Shown here piece by piece: positions 26,797-35,233 of a DNA stretch of 64,000 nucleotides. This DNA is from Oceanihabitans sp. 2_MG-2023. GTDB taxonomy: Bacteria; Bacteroidota; Bacteroidia; Flavobacteriales; Flavobacteriaceae. The notes below the pieces were generated by a model. The model worked only from the letters and a program-made list of their open reading frames with translations. It ran no database searches and was not told the origin of the DNA. Made by a program: the position numbers and the translations under genes. Positions within the stretch are counted from its first letter, which is position 1. Every line of letters starts with the position of its first letter. Location of the stretch: NCBI RefSeq assembly GCF_030547245.1, contig NZ_JAUOQT010000001.1:124001-188000 (forward strand), written 5' to 3'.

Positions 26797-27601
26797 ATAT
26801 ATAAACGAAACCGTAGAATATCTTCAAGAAAAAGGTTTTGAAAAACCAGAAATAGGAATTATTCTTGGCACAGGACTTGGGCAACTTTTAAAGGAAATAA
26901 ACATTTTAAAAGAAGTAAGCTATAATCATATTCCAAATTTTCCAACAGCTACAGTAGAGTTTCACAAAGGAAAACTTATCTATGGAGAATTAGAAGGTAA
27001 AAAAGTAATAGTAATGCAAGGCCGTTTTCATATATATGAAGGTTACTCACTACAAGATGTCACCTACCCTGTTCGTATTATGGAAAAACTAGGTATAACA
27101 ACCTTATTAGTTTCTAATGCTTCTGGTGCAATAAACACCAACTTTAAAAAAGGGGAGTTGATGCTCATTGAAGACCATATAAATCTTCAAGGTAGCTCTC
27201 CTCTAGCGTTTAAAGGAGTTTCAGAACTTGGAGAACGTTTTACAGACATGAGCGCTCCTTATGATGCAAACATTAATGAAAGTTTTAAAGCTATTGCAAC
27301 AGCAAATAATATAAAACTACACGAAGGTGTTTACGCTAGTGTTGTAGGTCCGCAATTAGAAACTAGAGCAGAATATAGAATGTTAAAAATTATTGGTGCA
27401 GATGCTGTTGGTATGAGTACCGTTCCAGAAATTATTGTTGCAAATCATTTAAATTTAAAAGCTGCCGCAGTTTCTGTCTTAACAGATGAATGTGATCCAG
27501 AAAACCTAAAACCAGTAAACATTGATGAAATTATTGCCATGGCTGCAAAAGCAGAACCAAACATGATTACATTATTTAAAGAATTAATAAAAAATCTATA
27601 A
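26789..27601 (+). CDS. Trimeric-type purine nucleoside phosphorylase with MTAP-like Asp
   Basis: This 270-residue enzyme belongs to the PNP/MTAP family and should cleave purine nucleosides with phosphate. Visible are the phosphate loop GTGLG, QGRFHIYEGY, SNASGAIN and GPQLETRAEYR with Glu191 (the human PNP Glu201 position), and GADAVGMSTVPE. At the base-specificity position (human PNP Asn243) it has Asp233 in LTDECDP, as in MTAP. Known N243D changes in trimeric PNP shift preference towards 6-aminopurines. An adenine-releasing activity would let it split the ArsS product dimethylarsinoyl-adenosine. The gene also fits purine salvage feeding guanine deaminase and xanthine dehydrogenase. Confidence 0.92.
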   Translation: MIKYINETVEYLQEKGFEKPEIGIILGTGLGQLLKEINILKEVSYNHIPNFPTATVEFHKGKLIYGELEGKKVIVMQGRFHIYEGYSLQDVTYPVRIMEKLGITTLLVSNASGAINTNFKKGELMLIEDHINLQGSSPLAFKGVSELGERFTDMSAPYDANINESFKAIATANNIKLHEGVYASVVGPQLETRAEYRMLKIIGADAVGMSTVPEIIVANHLNLKAAAVSVLTDECDPENLKPVNIDEIIAMAAKAEPNMITLFKELIKNL

Positions 27602-27639
27602 AAGAAATAGTCTTAGATTAAATCTTAATACTATCTAAT

Positions 27640-27678
27640 AGCCATTAGAGAAACAAACTATTTATTTCTCTAATGGCT
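27640..27678 (+). terminator. Strong hairpin after the nucleoside phosphorylase gene
   Basis: A perfect 14-bp inverted repeat (AGCCATTAGAGAAA at 27640-27653 and its complement at 27665-27678) encloses an 11-base loop. It lies 39 bases after the phosphorylase stop. No clean U-tract follows on either strand, so it may be an attenuating or RNA-stabilising hairpin and not a full intrinsic terminator. Confidence 0.55.
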
Positions 27679-27760
27679 CTATTGATTTAAGAAATGACGT
27701 AAAAGAAAACGAAAATAAAAAAATGTTATTTTTACCTTACATTTTCGACTGAAGCATCAC

Positions 27761-28654
27761 ATGGAAAAATACATAGACATCATAAAAAATTCCTATTCTG
27801 GGTATTTTAACTACCTAAAAAATGAACTAATTTCTATTAACCATTGGGACAATTATTTTTACGGATTAATAATTATTTCTTTAGTGGTTTGGGGGTTAGA
27901 AATTGCATTTCCATGGCGAAAAAATCAATCTATTTTTAGAAAAGATTTTTGGTTAGACACCTTTTACATGTTTTTCAATTTCTTTTTGCTAAATCTAATT
28001 GTTCTTATTGCCTTATCGAATACAGCAGCTGCTTTTTTTGATGATATTTTAGGTGCTTTTAATCTATCTATTTTTAGCTTCCAATTATTTGATGTAGATA
28101 ACTTACCAAGAGCATTAGGCTTATTTATTTTCTTTTTGGTTAGTGATTTTATGCAGTGGAATACGCATCGATTACTACATCGCGTACCCATGTTTTGGAA
28201 CTTTCATAAAGTACACCATTCTGTAAAAGAAATGGGCTTTGCTGCACACTTACGCTACCATTGGATGGAGCCAGTACTCTATAAATCTATGCTATACATT
28301 CCGCTAGCAATTATTGGTGGTTTTGACGCACAAGATGTTGCAATCGTTCACTTTTTTGCGATTACTATTGGACATTTAAATCATGCAAATTTAGGTTGGG
28401 ATTACGGTGTATTAAAATATGTTTTTAACAATCCTAAAATGCATATCTGGCACCATGTAAAAGAATTACCAGAAGGGGTTACATATGGAATTAATTACGG
28501 AATTACATTAAGTATTTGGGATTACATTTTTAAAACAAACCACATTCCTTATGATGGTAGAGATATCGAACTTGGTTTTGAAGGTGACGAAAATTTTCCA
28601 AAAGATTTTATTAGTCAAGAAATATATCCTATAAATAAAAACACTTCTAAATAA
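27761..28654 (+). CDS. Sterol desaturase/fatty acid hydroxylase-family membrane enzyme
   Basis: This 297-residue protein has four or five membrane segments and the histidine clusters of the di-iron fatty-acid-hydroxylase superfamily: HRLLH, HKVHH and HIWHH, plus HFFAITIGHLNH. Such enzymes use oxygen to hydroxylate or desaturate lipid chains, or to cleave ether lipids. It lies within the arsenosugar-type island, 159 bases after the phosphorylase and separated by a hairpin, with a possible TACATTTT -7 box upstream. A lipid-modifying enzyme beside arsenosugar genes raises the idea of arsenosugar-containing lipids. The substrate is not known. Confidence 0.88.
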   Translation: MEKYIDIIKNSYSGYFNYLKNELISINHWDNYFYGLIIISLVVWGLEIAFPWRKNQSIFRKDFWLDTFYMFFNFFLLNLIVLIALSNTAAAFFDDILGAFNLSIFSFQLFDVDNLPRALGLFIFFLVSDFMQWNTHRLLHRVPMFWNFHKVHHSVKEMGFAAHLRYHWMEPVLYKSMLYIPLAIIGGFDAQDVAIVHFFAITIGHLNHANLGWDYGVLKYVFNNPKMHIWHHVKELPEGVTYGINYGITLSIWDYIFKTNHIPYDGRDIELGFEGDENFPKDFISQEIYPINKNTSK

Positions 28655-28710
28655 CGCACCTCTTGTGTAAGGTAACTCGATAAGTTTTGACGAATAGAGA
28701 AACAAATACT

Positions 28711-29592
28711 ATGAAATATTTTAGTCTGATTTTTTTTGCTATTCTAATCAGTTCTTGTTCCTCTACAAAACAAATAGTAAACAACAACGAGAATGTAAAA
28801 GAAGAAACTACTACTATAAAAGCCCAAGAGGGTACACCTGAAGTTGAAGTTGAAGTTGAAGTTGAAGAACTTATTAAAAACGAAATACCCGAATCACCTC
28901 AACCAGCTAAATTAGAAGTAGCAAACAGTATAGAACATAATGTTAAAGAAACTTTTAACCACGAAACATGGAATACATTATTACATAAAAATGTAACCGA
29001 AACTGGTAATGTAAACTACGTATCCTTTAAAAAAAACTCAACCGAATTACGTATTTACATAGATTCTTTAGCTGATAACATGCCAAATGAAGCATGGACA
29101 AAAGAAGATAAACTAGCATATTGGATAAATGCCTACAATGCTATGACCGTAGATTTAATTATTAGAAATTATCCCGTAAAGAGCATTAAAGATATTAAAG
29201 ACCCGTGGGAGCAACGCTTATGGAAACTTGGCAATAAATGGTATAATCTTGATGAAATTGAGCATCAAATTTTACGAAAAATGGAAGAACCAAGAATACA
29301 TTTTGCAATTGTTTGCGCATCATATTCTTGTCCGAAATTACAAAACGAAGCTTTTACTGCAAGTAAATTAGAAGCACAATTAACAGCGGCTACCAAAGGT
29401 TTTTTAGCAGATAATAATCGAAACGAGATTTCTTCAAATACTATTAAGATTTCAAAAATTTTTCAATGGTTTTCTAAAGATTTTAAACAAAACGGGAATC
29501 TTATTGATTTCTTAAACACTTATACAGAAATAAATATTTCTTCCAACGCAAAAAAGAGTTATAAAGATTACAATTGGGATTTGAATGAATAA
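28711..29592 (+). CDS. DUF547 lipoprotein
   Basis: With the ATG at 28711 the protein starts with a lipoprotein signal ending in ISSC; a TTG at 28687 would place eight extra residues before it and is unlikely. After a low-complexity acidic linker with a VE repeat, the DUF547 domain spans about residues 90-280. It has the conserved AYWINAYNAM and the HFAIVCASYSCPKL segment with its paired cysteines. Its biochemical role is unknown; it should be membrane-anchored in the periplasm. It overlaps the following glycosyltransferase gene by 8 bases. A second DUF547 gene is at 34497-35213. Confidence 0.88.
   Translation: MKYFSLIFFAILISSCSSTKQIVNNNENVKEETTTIKAQEGTPEVEVEVEVEELIKNEIPESPQPAKLEVANSIEHNVKETFNHETWNTLLHKNVTETGNVNYVSFKKNSTELRIYIDSLADNMPNEAWTKEDKLAYWINAYNAMTVDLIIRNYPVKSIKDIKDPWEQRLWKLGNKWYNLDEIEHQILRKMEEPRIHFAIVCASYSCPKLQNEAFTASKLEAQLTAATKGFLADNNRNEISSNTIKISKIFQWFSKDFKQNGNLIDFLNTYTEINISSNAKKSYKDYNWDLNE
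28840..28866 (+). repeat. GAAGTT hexanucleotide repeat, about 4.5 copies
   Basis: GAAGTT is repeated in tandem inside the DUF547 lipoprotein gene and encodes alternating Val-Glu in the linker after the lipid anchor. Length variation here would change the linker by two residues per copy and keep the frame. Confidence 0.8.
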
Positions 29593-30334
29593 AATTTCTA
29601 TCCTCATTCCAATATTAAACGAATCAGATACTATTAAAAATCTGCTATCCCATTTATATGAAAATATTTCTCGAAAAAATAATATTGAAATACTTGTTGT
29701 GGATGGAGGAAGCACAGATGGGTCTCAAGAAATAGTTCGTAATTTTAAAACTAGCATCTCGAAAGTAGTTGAGAAGTCTTTAATAGGTAACGACTACATG
29801 CAACCGGGCATTCAAATAATTCCTTCAGAAAAAGGAAGAGCAAAACAAATGAATCTTGGTGCAAAACATGCTTCCGGAAACATTCTTTACTTTTTACATG
29901 CAGACTCTTTTCCGCCAAAAAACTTTGACCAACACATTATTAATGCTGTAAAAAACAACAACCTAGCAGGTTGTTTCAGGATGCAATTTAACAGCAATCA
30001 TTGGTGGTTACGTTTGGCGAGTTGGTTTACAAAATTTAATTGGAAAGCCTGTAGAGGAGGAGATCAAAGTCTGTTTATTACTAAGGATTTATTTAATAGT
30101 ATTGGAGGTTTTAGTGAAAACTATGTTATTTATGAAGACATTATTTTAATAAATAAACTGTATGCTAAAAAGGAATTTATTGTGCTAAATAAAAAAATAA
30201 GAACCTCAGCAAGATTGTATAAAAAACATGGGGTTTGGAAATTACAATATCACTTTTTAATGATTTATATCAAAAAAGGGTTTGGTGCTTCAGCAGAAGA
30301 TTTATATGCCTATTACAAAAAACATATTGCTTAA
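29585..30334 (+). CDS. TIGR04283-type arsenosugar glycosyltransferase
   Basis: This 249-residue GT2 enzyme shows the standard N-terminal PILNE and the VDGGSTDGS motif, then KGRAKQMNLGA, the LHADS metal motif and RGGDQSLF, which are hallmarks of the TIGR04283 family found with ArsS clusters. It should be cytoplasmic or peripherally membrane-bound. Its start overlaps the DUF547 gene by 8 bases, and it ends the plus-strand run, 6 bases from a convergent phosphatase gene. The donor sugar is unknown. Confidence 0.9.
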   Translation: MNKISILIPILNESDTIKNLLSHLYENISRKNNIEILVVDGGSTDGSQEIVRNFKTSISKVVEKSLIGNDYMQPGIQIIPSEKGRAKQMNLGAKHASGNILYFLHADSFPPKNFDQHIINAVKNNNLAGCFRMQFNSNHWWLRLASWFTKFNWKACRGGDQSLFITKDLFNSIGGFSENYVIYEDIILINKLYAKKEFIVLNKKIRTSARLYKKHGVWKLQYHFLMIYIKKGFGASAEDLYAYYKKHIA

Positions 30335-30340
30335 AACATT

Positions 30341-31078
30341 CTATTTATTCCTTCCTTTTTCATTAGGATATAAGGTATACACAGGATCACTTTGAAAATA
30401 AGCCTTAGTATCAATATTTAATGCAGAAAGCTTGCCTTTAAAGGCCACACCAGTATCTACATTCCAAACATTTACAGCATTGGTGGGAACATCTAAATTA
30501 AAATTTGTAGTTGGAGTATGTCCAATATAAATTTCGAAATAATGCTTTAACCTATTTGGATACAATAAAGAATTCTTTGTAATACTTTTATCCATAGCTA
30601 GTACCATTTCCCAAAGTGTTCTATCGGTATAAAAAGTTGCTTTATTCATCTCTCTTCCAATACCATGTGGTGAGGTAAATCCTGCGTGTAAAAACAGCCG
30701 TTGTTTATCATCCAACATACAAAGTCGCATGTTTTTAAAAAACTGGAGATGTATTTTTTTATCGTTCTCAGAGAAGGTTTTATAACTCTCTATGGTTTCT
30801 TTTCCTCCATGAATCAACCAGGTTTGATTAATACTGCCTGTTTCTAACCATTGTTCACACCAAAGATCATGGTTTCCTTTTATAAACGTACAATGATTTT
30901 GTTTTGAAAACTCTATTAGAAACTGAATCACTTGTGCTGCCTCACTCCAACCATCTACATAGTCTCCTAAAAAAATAAAAGCATCATCTGTCGTTATTTC
31001 AATACGACTCAATAGTTGTTCTAATGCTTTTAGCCCGCCATGAATATCTCCAATTGCCAGTGTTCTATAATGTTTCAT
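30341..31078 (-). CDS. PPP-family serine/threonine phosphatase-like protein
   Basis: The 245-residue protein has the complete PPP metal motifs in order: GDIHGG, GDYVDGW, GNHDLW, a single His in LHAGF, and GHTPT. This is the pattern of bacterial PrpA/ApaH-type phosphatases, which act on phosphoproteins or dinucleoside polyphosphates. There is no signal peptide. In contrast with the variant enzyme at 24786-25613, all metal ligands are intact. It is convergent with the glycosyltransferase gene and separated from the Omp85-like gene upstream by about 110 bases. Substrate choice cannot be made from sequence. Confidence 0.9.
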   Translation of the reverse strand: MKHYRTLAIGDIHGGLKALEQLLSRIEITTDDAFIFLGDYVDGWSEAAQVIQFLIEFSKQNHCTFIKGNHDLWCEQWLETGSINQTWLIHGGKETIESYKTFSENDKKIHLQFFKNMRLCMLDDKQRLFLHAGFTSPHGIGREMNKATFYTDRTLWEMVLAMDKSITKNSLLYPNRLKHYFEIYIGHTPTTNFNLDVPTNAVNVWNVDTGVAFKGKLSALNIDTKAYFQSDPVYTLYPNEKGRNK

Positions 31079-31187
31079 TTAATAATTCTATTGTAAAATT
31101 GATAACGAACAGTAAATATTGGTATTCCTTTTTTAAAATGCAGGTAATATTACTTTAATAAATCTTTAATTTTATGATCTTTGATTA

Positions 31188-32456
31188 CTAAAAATACTGT
31201 CCGATACCAAAAACCAGACCTTGTGTTTCTCCTTTTGTAATTCCGAAACCATAATCTATTCTAAAAATAGCATTAAAAATACGCTTATGTATTAGTCTAA
31301 AACCAATACCAGAAAAAACTCTAATATTTTTTGACTTACTAAAATCACTTAAATCACCACCAGGATTTCGCCAAGTACCGGCATCGACGAAAGCATTTCC
31401 TTGAATTGCAAACCAATTTTTGTCTAATAGTGTTTGTCTATATTCGGTATTAACAACAATAGCACCTGTACCTCTATCAATCGTATTACCAACGCCTCTT
31501 AAATTCACATTATTATCTACAGAAAAAGGTGCAAATGGTGTTTTATCATTACTAGATAAACCAAGACGCAATCTATTTGCCCAATTTCCTTTGTTACCTA
31601 TTCTTTTATAAAAATGAAAATCATTCCATCCAATTAAAAAGTTGGATACATCTTTACTAGTAGAAGTTACATATTGAAAATTAAACAAACTTTTAAATCC
31701 AGACACATATTGGTAATAATAGTCTAAATTATTATATTCATAAATCCCTTTATACAATAGCTTTTTTACGGAAAACCCCTGTGGAACCGAAGGGCTTGTT
31801 GCTCCATTTAAATACTTATATTCTTCAAGAAAATAGTTAAGACCTACTTCAAAACGATTATTAAAATTAGGTTGATATAGTGTTAAAACCTCATAGGATT
31901 TATTTTTATACTTGTAATTTGCTGAAGTATTATTAAAAAAAACAGGTTCTTCTGTATTTAAATCTTGATGGTTAACTGCCAAACCAAAGGCTCGACTAAA
32001 TAAAAAAGGTGCTCTAAGGTTTATACCATAAGAACTAAATATATCTTTTTGATAAAAACCTCCAAAAATAATGTTTTGGCCTAGAGTATTAAATTCATAC
32101 AAACCAATACGATATGCAAATTCATCATCATTAGTTGTGTAGATACTTAATGATGGAATAATAGTAAAATTCTCTTCTATAGTATAAAACACATTATAAC
32201 TATTATCGTGAGAATGAAAAACTTGATAATAGGCATGCGATACTGCAGGTAAACGTTTTAAGCGTTTTATATCTTCCTCTAAAATCATAGAGTCTAAAAC
32301 TTTACCTGCTTGTGCTTTAGATATTTTTTTTATTAATGAAGACTTCAGTTTTTTGTTTCCTTGTACTTTCACATCTAAAACTGTTTGCTCTTGTGCTAAA
32401 GAAAAAGCCGAGAACAAAGAAAAAAAAAGTATAAATGCTATATAAGTTATTTTCAT
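31188..32456 (-). CDS. Omp85/BamA-like outer membrane protein with one POTRA-like domain
   Basis: This 422-residue protein has a signal peptide ending in LAQEQ, one POTRA-like domain (about 27-95, VLDVKVQGNKK to YTIEENF), and a C-terminal barrel with a VNTEYRQTL strand. It closes with IDYGFGIT and an aromatic FGIGQYF end, as in surface-antigen/Omp85 family barrels. It is far shorter than BamA (five POTRA domains), so it is not the central BAM protein. Its start overlaps the glycoside-hydrolase-like gene by 4 bases, which suggests that the two work together at the cell surface. Confidence 0.85.
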   Translation of the reverse strand: MKITYIAFILFFSLFSAFSLAQEQTVLDVKVQGNKKLKSSLIKKISKAQAGKVLDSMILEEDIKRLKRLPAVSHAYYQVFHSHDNSYNVFYTIEENFTIIPSLSIYTTNDDEFAYRIGLYEFNTLGQNIIFGGFYQKDIFSSYGINLRAPFLFSRAFGLAVNHQDLNTEEPVFFNNTSANYKYKNKSYEVLTLYQPNFNNRFEVGLNYFLEEYKYLNGATSPSVPQGFSVKKLLYKGIYEYNNLDYYYQYVSGFKSLFNFQYVTSTSKDVSNFLIGWNDFHFYKRIGNKGNWANRLRLGLSSNDKTPFAPFSVDNNVNLRGVGNTIDRGTGAIVVNTEYRQTLLDKNWFAIQGNAFVDAGTWRNPGGDLSDFSKSKNIRVFSGIGFRLIHKRIFNAIFRIDYGFGITKGETQGLVFGIGQYF

Positions 32457-33457
32457 TTATTGGATTCAAAATGTGCTTTAATGATACCTTCTACTGGTTT
32501 ATTTTGAGGGGTAAATTGACTATTATTTTCGCCACCTACATTTTCATGATCGTGAAACCATTTCCATAAAAAACCTCCAGCAAACCAATCTTCTTTCCAA
32601 AAAGTGTCAAACAGCGCTTTAGTAGTATTATTCTGTGCTTCAAAATTTACAGTATCCATACTTCTATCGGAATTCCAAGGTTCTTTCCCTGCAAAATCGA
32701 CACTTCGGTATCCATATTCGGTAAATAATATTGGTTTATTATAAGCATCAGCAATCTCTTTAATTATTGGCTTATGTGTTTTCCAACCTTCTAAGCATTC
32801 TTCTATAGTTGGTGTTTTACTTTCACTAACAGGGAAATAAGCGTCTACTCCAATATAGTCTAATGCATTCCAGAAAGGGGTTCTTTTAAATTCGTCCCAA
32901 TTGGCTGCATAAGTGAGTTTTCCTTTATATATCTTTTTAATAGCAATAATTAAAGTATTCCAATACTCAGGTCTATGATTTACAAATTGTTCTAATTCTG
33001 TGCCAATGCAAAAAATATCTGCATGGATTTCTTCGGCTAATTTGGCATATTCCAATATAAAACTAGAATACGATGTTTCAAGTTTTTGCCAATCGGCTTC
33101 GCTTTCCATTTTAATATAACCTGTAAATTGTCCTCTTGAAACCCAAATTTGAGGCTTAATCATTATTTTTATGCCTTTAGCCTCTAAGCTTTTAGCATAC
33201 TGCTCTACACCAACTCTACTTTCTCCATACCATTGCCTTTTAGTGTTGTAGACAACTTCGGGATTATTTAGATCCCTAATAAACCCAAAAGGCATTACTG
33301 CTGCATAATTGGCATGAATTTCGGCTACAGGGTTTACATGTTCTTCTGTAACAGCAGTTCTAGAAGCAACAAAACTTACGCCATTAATTTTTGTTTGCGA
33401 TGTGCAGGATTGCAACGCACAGCATAGAAAAACTAAAAAAAAATTACAGTATTTCAT
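32453..33457 (-). CDS. GH113-like (TIM-barrel) glycoside hydrolase lipoprotein
   Basis: The 334-residue protein starts with a lipobox (LQSC), so it should be lipid-anchored. The remainder resembles family GH113 beta-mannanase-like TIM barrels: a GTELEQF segment with the probable acid/base Glu, YIGVDAYFP, and TEYGYRS with the probable nucleophile Glu, followed by a W-rich end (GGFLWKWFHDHENVGG). Mannan or a related beta-glycan is the expected substrate. Its stop overlaps the start of the Omp85-like gene by 4 bases. Confidence 0.85.
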   Translation of the reverse strand: MKYCNFFLVFLCCALQSCTSQTKINGVSFVASRTAVTEEHVNPVAEIHANYAAVMPFGFIRDLNNPEVVYNTKRQWYGESRVGVEQYAKSLEAKGIKIMIKPQIWVSRGQFTGYIKMESEADWQKLETSYSSFILEYAKLAEEIHADIFCIGTELEQFVNHRPEYWNTLIIAIKKIYKGKLTYAANWDEFKRTPFWNALDYIGVDAYFPVSESKTPTIEECLEGWKTHKPIIKEIADAYNKPILFTEYGYRSVDFAGKEPWNSDRSMDTVNFEAQNNTTKALFDTFWKEDWFAGGFLWKWFHDHENVGGENNSQFTPQNKPVEGIIKAHFESNK

Positions 33458-33483
33458 TCTTTCAAATTATTCATGAAATATAA

Positions 33484-33510
33484 GAAAAAGATCCCGCTAA
33501 TACAGCGGGA
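33484..33510 (-). terminator. Intrinsic terminator after the outer membrane barrel gene
   Basis: On the minus strand TCCCGCT and AGCGGGA (33504-33510 and 33492-33498) form a 7-bp stem with a 5-base loop, followed by TCTTTTTCTT. It lies 30 bases beyond the stop of the 33540-34475 gene and before the glycoside-hydrolase gene. Confidence 0.8.
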
Positions 33511-33539
33511 GAATGCATGTATTCATTATTAAACGTATT

Positions 33540-34475
33540 TTACAATAATGCTCTAAGTCCTAAACTAAAAGTGCTTCCTAAACCTTGAAAATTATTTCCT
33601 CTTACAATTTTACCATAAGAAGCTTCTATGTTTAATGCTTGCGTTAATTGGTATTTCCCACCAAAACCTAATTGGGTATAATTTTGTTCAAATTCATTTC
33701 CTAGATCCATTAAAAAGGCTTGTTGGGCATTTACAAATAATGTAGATTTAGAAGATGGAAAATAACTTAGAAATGCACTTACAGGCAAAAACAAACTATT
33801 ATTAGCAAAACGCTCCCCCACATTAACAGCATCGCCACTTTCTAAGGCATCTGTAGTAGTTTCTCCAAAATTAAAACCAAAATCGGCTTCTGTAAATATC
33901 TGCCAGTCTCCACCACCAAAAGTCTTATCATAGAAAAATTTCGTTTCCCAAAAAGTACTTCTCTTATCTAAATATGCTGGTACATCTTTATCTTCAAAAA
34001 CGGCAAAGTATACAGAACTTGTAAAAGAGAAATTAGGCACACTAGCAAAAGGTTGTACACGTATAGAAGGAGCAATAGTTGTTAAACCACTTCTAGAGTC
34101 TATTCCATTGTTTTCAAAATCAAAAACACTAAAGGCGTCCTGTCCTCCATAATTATTTGCTCTAACCTGAATAATTAAACCTACATTTATTCTAGAATTT
34201 TTACTTATTCCTGTATAAACCTCTGTGGTATTTGTGAAAAAATTTTGTCTATCAATATCAAAAGATTTTCCTGTACCATCACCTGTAGTTTTTGTTTGTG
34301 TATACAGGCTATTAAAAAACTTGATATCCCATTGTCCTTTTTTTAATAATTTAGAAGGTGTATAAGTTTGAATATTGCTTCCTTCATTTTGGTCTTCTTC
34401 TTGAGAAAAACCAGCAAAATTAATTACTAATGCGATTGCTAAGACTAGTGTTTTTTTCATTTTTATATTTTTCAT
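33540..34475 (-). CDS. Outer membrane beta-barrel protein, unknown function
   Basis: This protein of 311 residues has a signal peptide ending in AGFSQ. The remainder has alternating beta-strands rich in aromatic residues (such as FFNSLYTQTK, SVYFAVFEDK and FSLGLRALL at the C-terminus), which indicates an outer membrane barrel. A second ATG five codons in (34460) gives a slightly shorter signal peptide and could be the start. I do not recognise a more specific family. It lies 21 bases downstream of a DUF547 gene on the same strand and is followed by a terminator, so the two form a small operon. Confidence 0.75.
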   Translation of the reverse strand: MKNIKMKKTLVLAIALVINFAGFSQEEDQNEGSNIQTYTPSKLLKKGQWDIKFFNSLYTQTKTTGDGTGKSFDIDRQNFFTNTTEVYTGISKNSRINVGLIIQVRANNYGGQDAFSVFDFENNGIDSRSGLTTIAPSIRVQPFASVPNFSFTSSVYFAVFEDKDVPAYLDKRSTFWETKFFYDKTFGGGDWQIFTEADFGFNFGETTTDALESGDAVNVGERFANNSLFLPVSAFLSYFPSSKSTLFVNAQQAFLMDLGNEFEQNYTQLGFGGKYQLTQALNIEASYGKIVRGNNFQGLGSTFSLGLRALL

Positions 34476-34496
34476 TATTGTTCTTTTATTACTTCA

Positions 34497-35213
34497 TTAC
34501 TGTTTATTAATTCTCCAATCATATTCAAAGTAGGTTAACGTATAGTCTGTTGGAATTTTTTCTGTTCTTATCGTGTTTATATATTCTATTTCAGTTGTTC
34601 CGTTTTTAGTAAAATCTTCTTTATACCATTCTAAAATCTTAGAACCCTCTACTTGTTTCTTTTTAGGGTTTATTTTTATAAAATAAGTTCCATTTAAAGC
34701 TAAAACTGTTTGCTTTTGCAATTGTTTTTCTAAGGTACTTGGCAGGTATGCTTTACTAATTAATGGAGGGCAACCAACTGCGCCACACACCAAAACAAAA
34801 TGAAAACGAGGATCTTTAAACGGAGCTCTTAGCAGCGTGTTTTCAATGGTGTTTAGGGTTACTTTCTCTCCTGCTAAAGTGTATTTTGTTTTATCAAAAA
34901 AACCGCTATCCTCTAATGGGGATTTAGTAGGATAATTAGTTACTAACCCTTTAATAACTGATAAATTATAAGCATTTATCCAGAATGCCTGATAGTTTTT
35001 AGCGTCTTCTTTATTTATAGTAATATTTGCTGCTAGCTCTAATACTTCGTTAAGTGATTTTGTATCCTTTTTAATAGATTCGTAGTCTACTTTTCCATTT
35101 ACAACATTTGCTTGCAAAAACGCATCTGCTTGCTTAAAAAAAGTTTCTAAGTTTTGTGCTTTCGCGGAAAGACTTCCTAGCAAGACAAACACAATTAGTA
35201 TGGTATTTTTCAT
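34497..35213 (-). CDS. DUF547 exported protein (second copy)
   Basis: This 238-residue protein has a signal peptide ending at SAKAQN without a lipobox, so it should be soluble in the periplasm. The DUF547 core covers about residues 70-225, with FWINAYNLSVIKG and HFVLVCGAVGCPPL carrying the conserved cysteines. It is shorter than the lipoprotein at 28711-29592 and lacks its linker. It shares an intergenic region with a divergently transcribed FAD oxidoreductase and precedes an outer membrane barrel gene. The function of DUF547 is unknown. Confidence 0.88.
   Translation of the reverse strand: MKNTILIVFVLLGSLSAKAQNLETFFKQADAFLQANVVNGKVDYESIKKDTKSLNEVLELAANITINKEDAKNYQAFWINAYNLSVIKGLVTNYPTKSPLEDSGFFDKTKYTLAGEKVTLNTIENTLLRAPFKDPRFHFVLVCGAVGCPPLISKAYLPSTLEKQLQKQTVLALNGTYFIKINPKKKQVEGSKILEWYKEDFTKNGTTEIEYINTIRTEKIPTDYTLTYFEYDWRINKQ
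35160..35169 (+). repeat. TTTCGCGGAA motif, copy 3
   Basis: This copy falls at the signal-peptide cleavage region of the DUF547 gene, encoding part of Ser-Ala-Lys-Ala on the minus strand. Confidence 0.5.
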
Positions 35214-35233
35214 AGTATTATTTTATTTAATTC

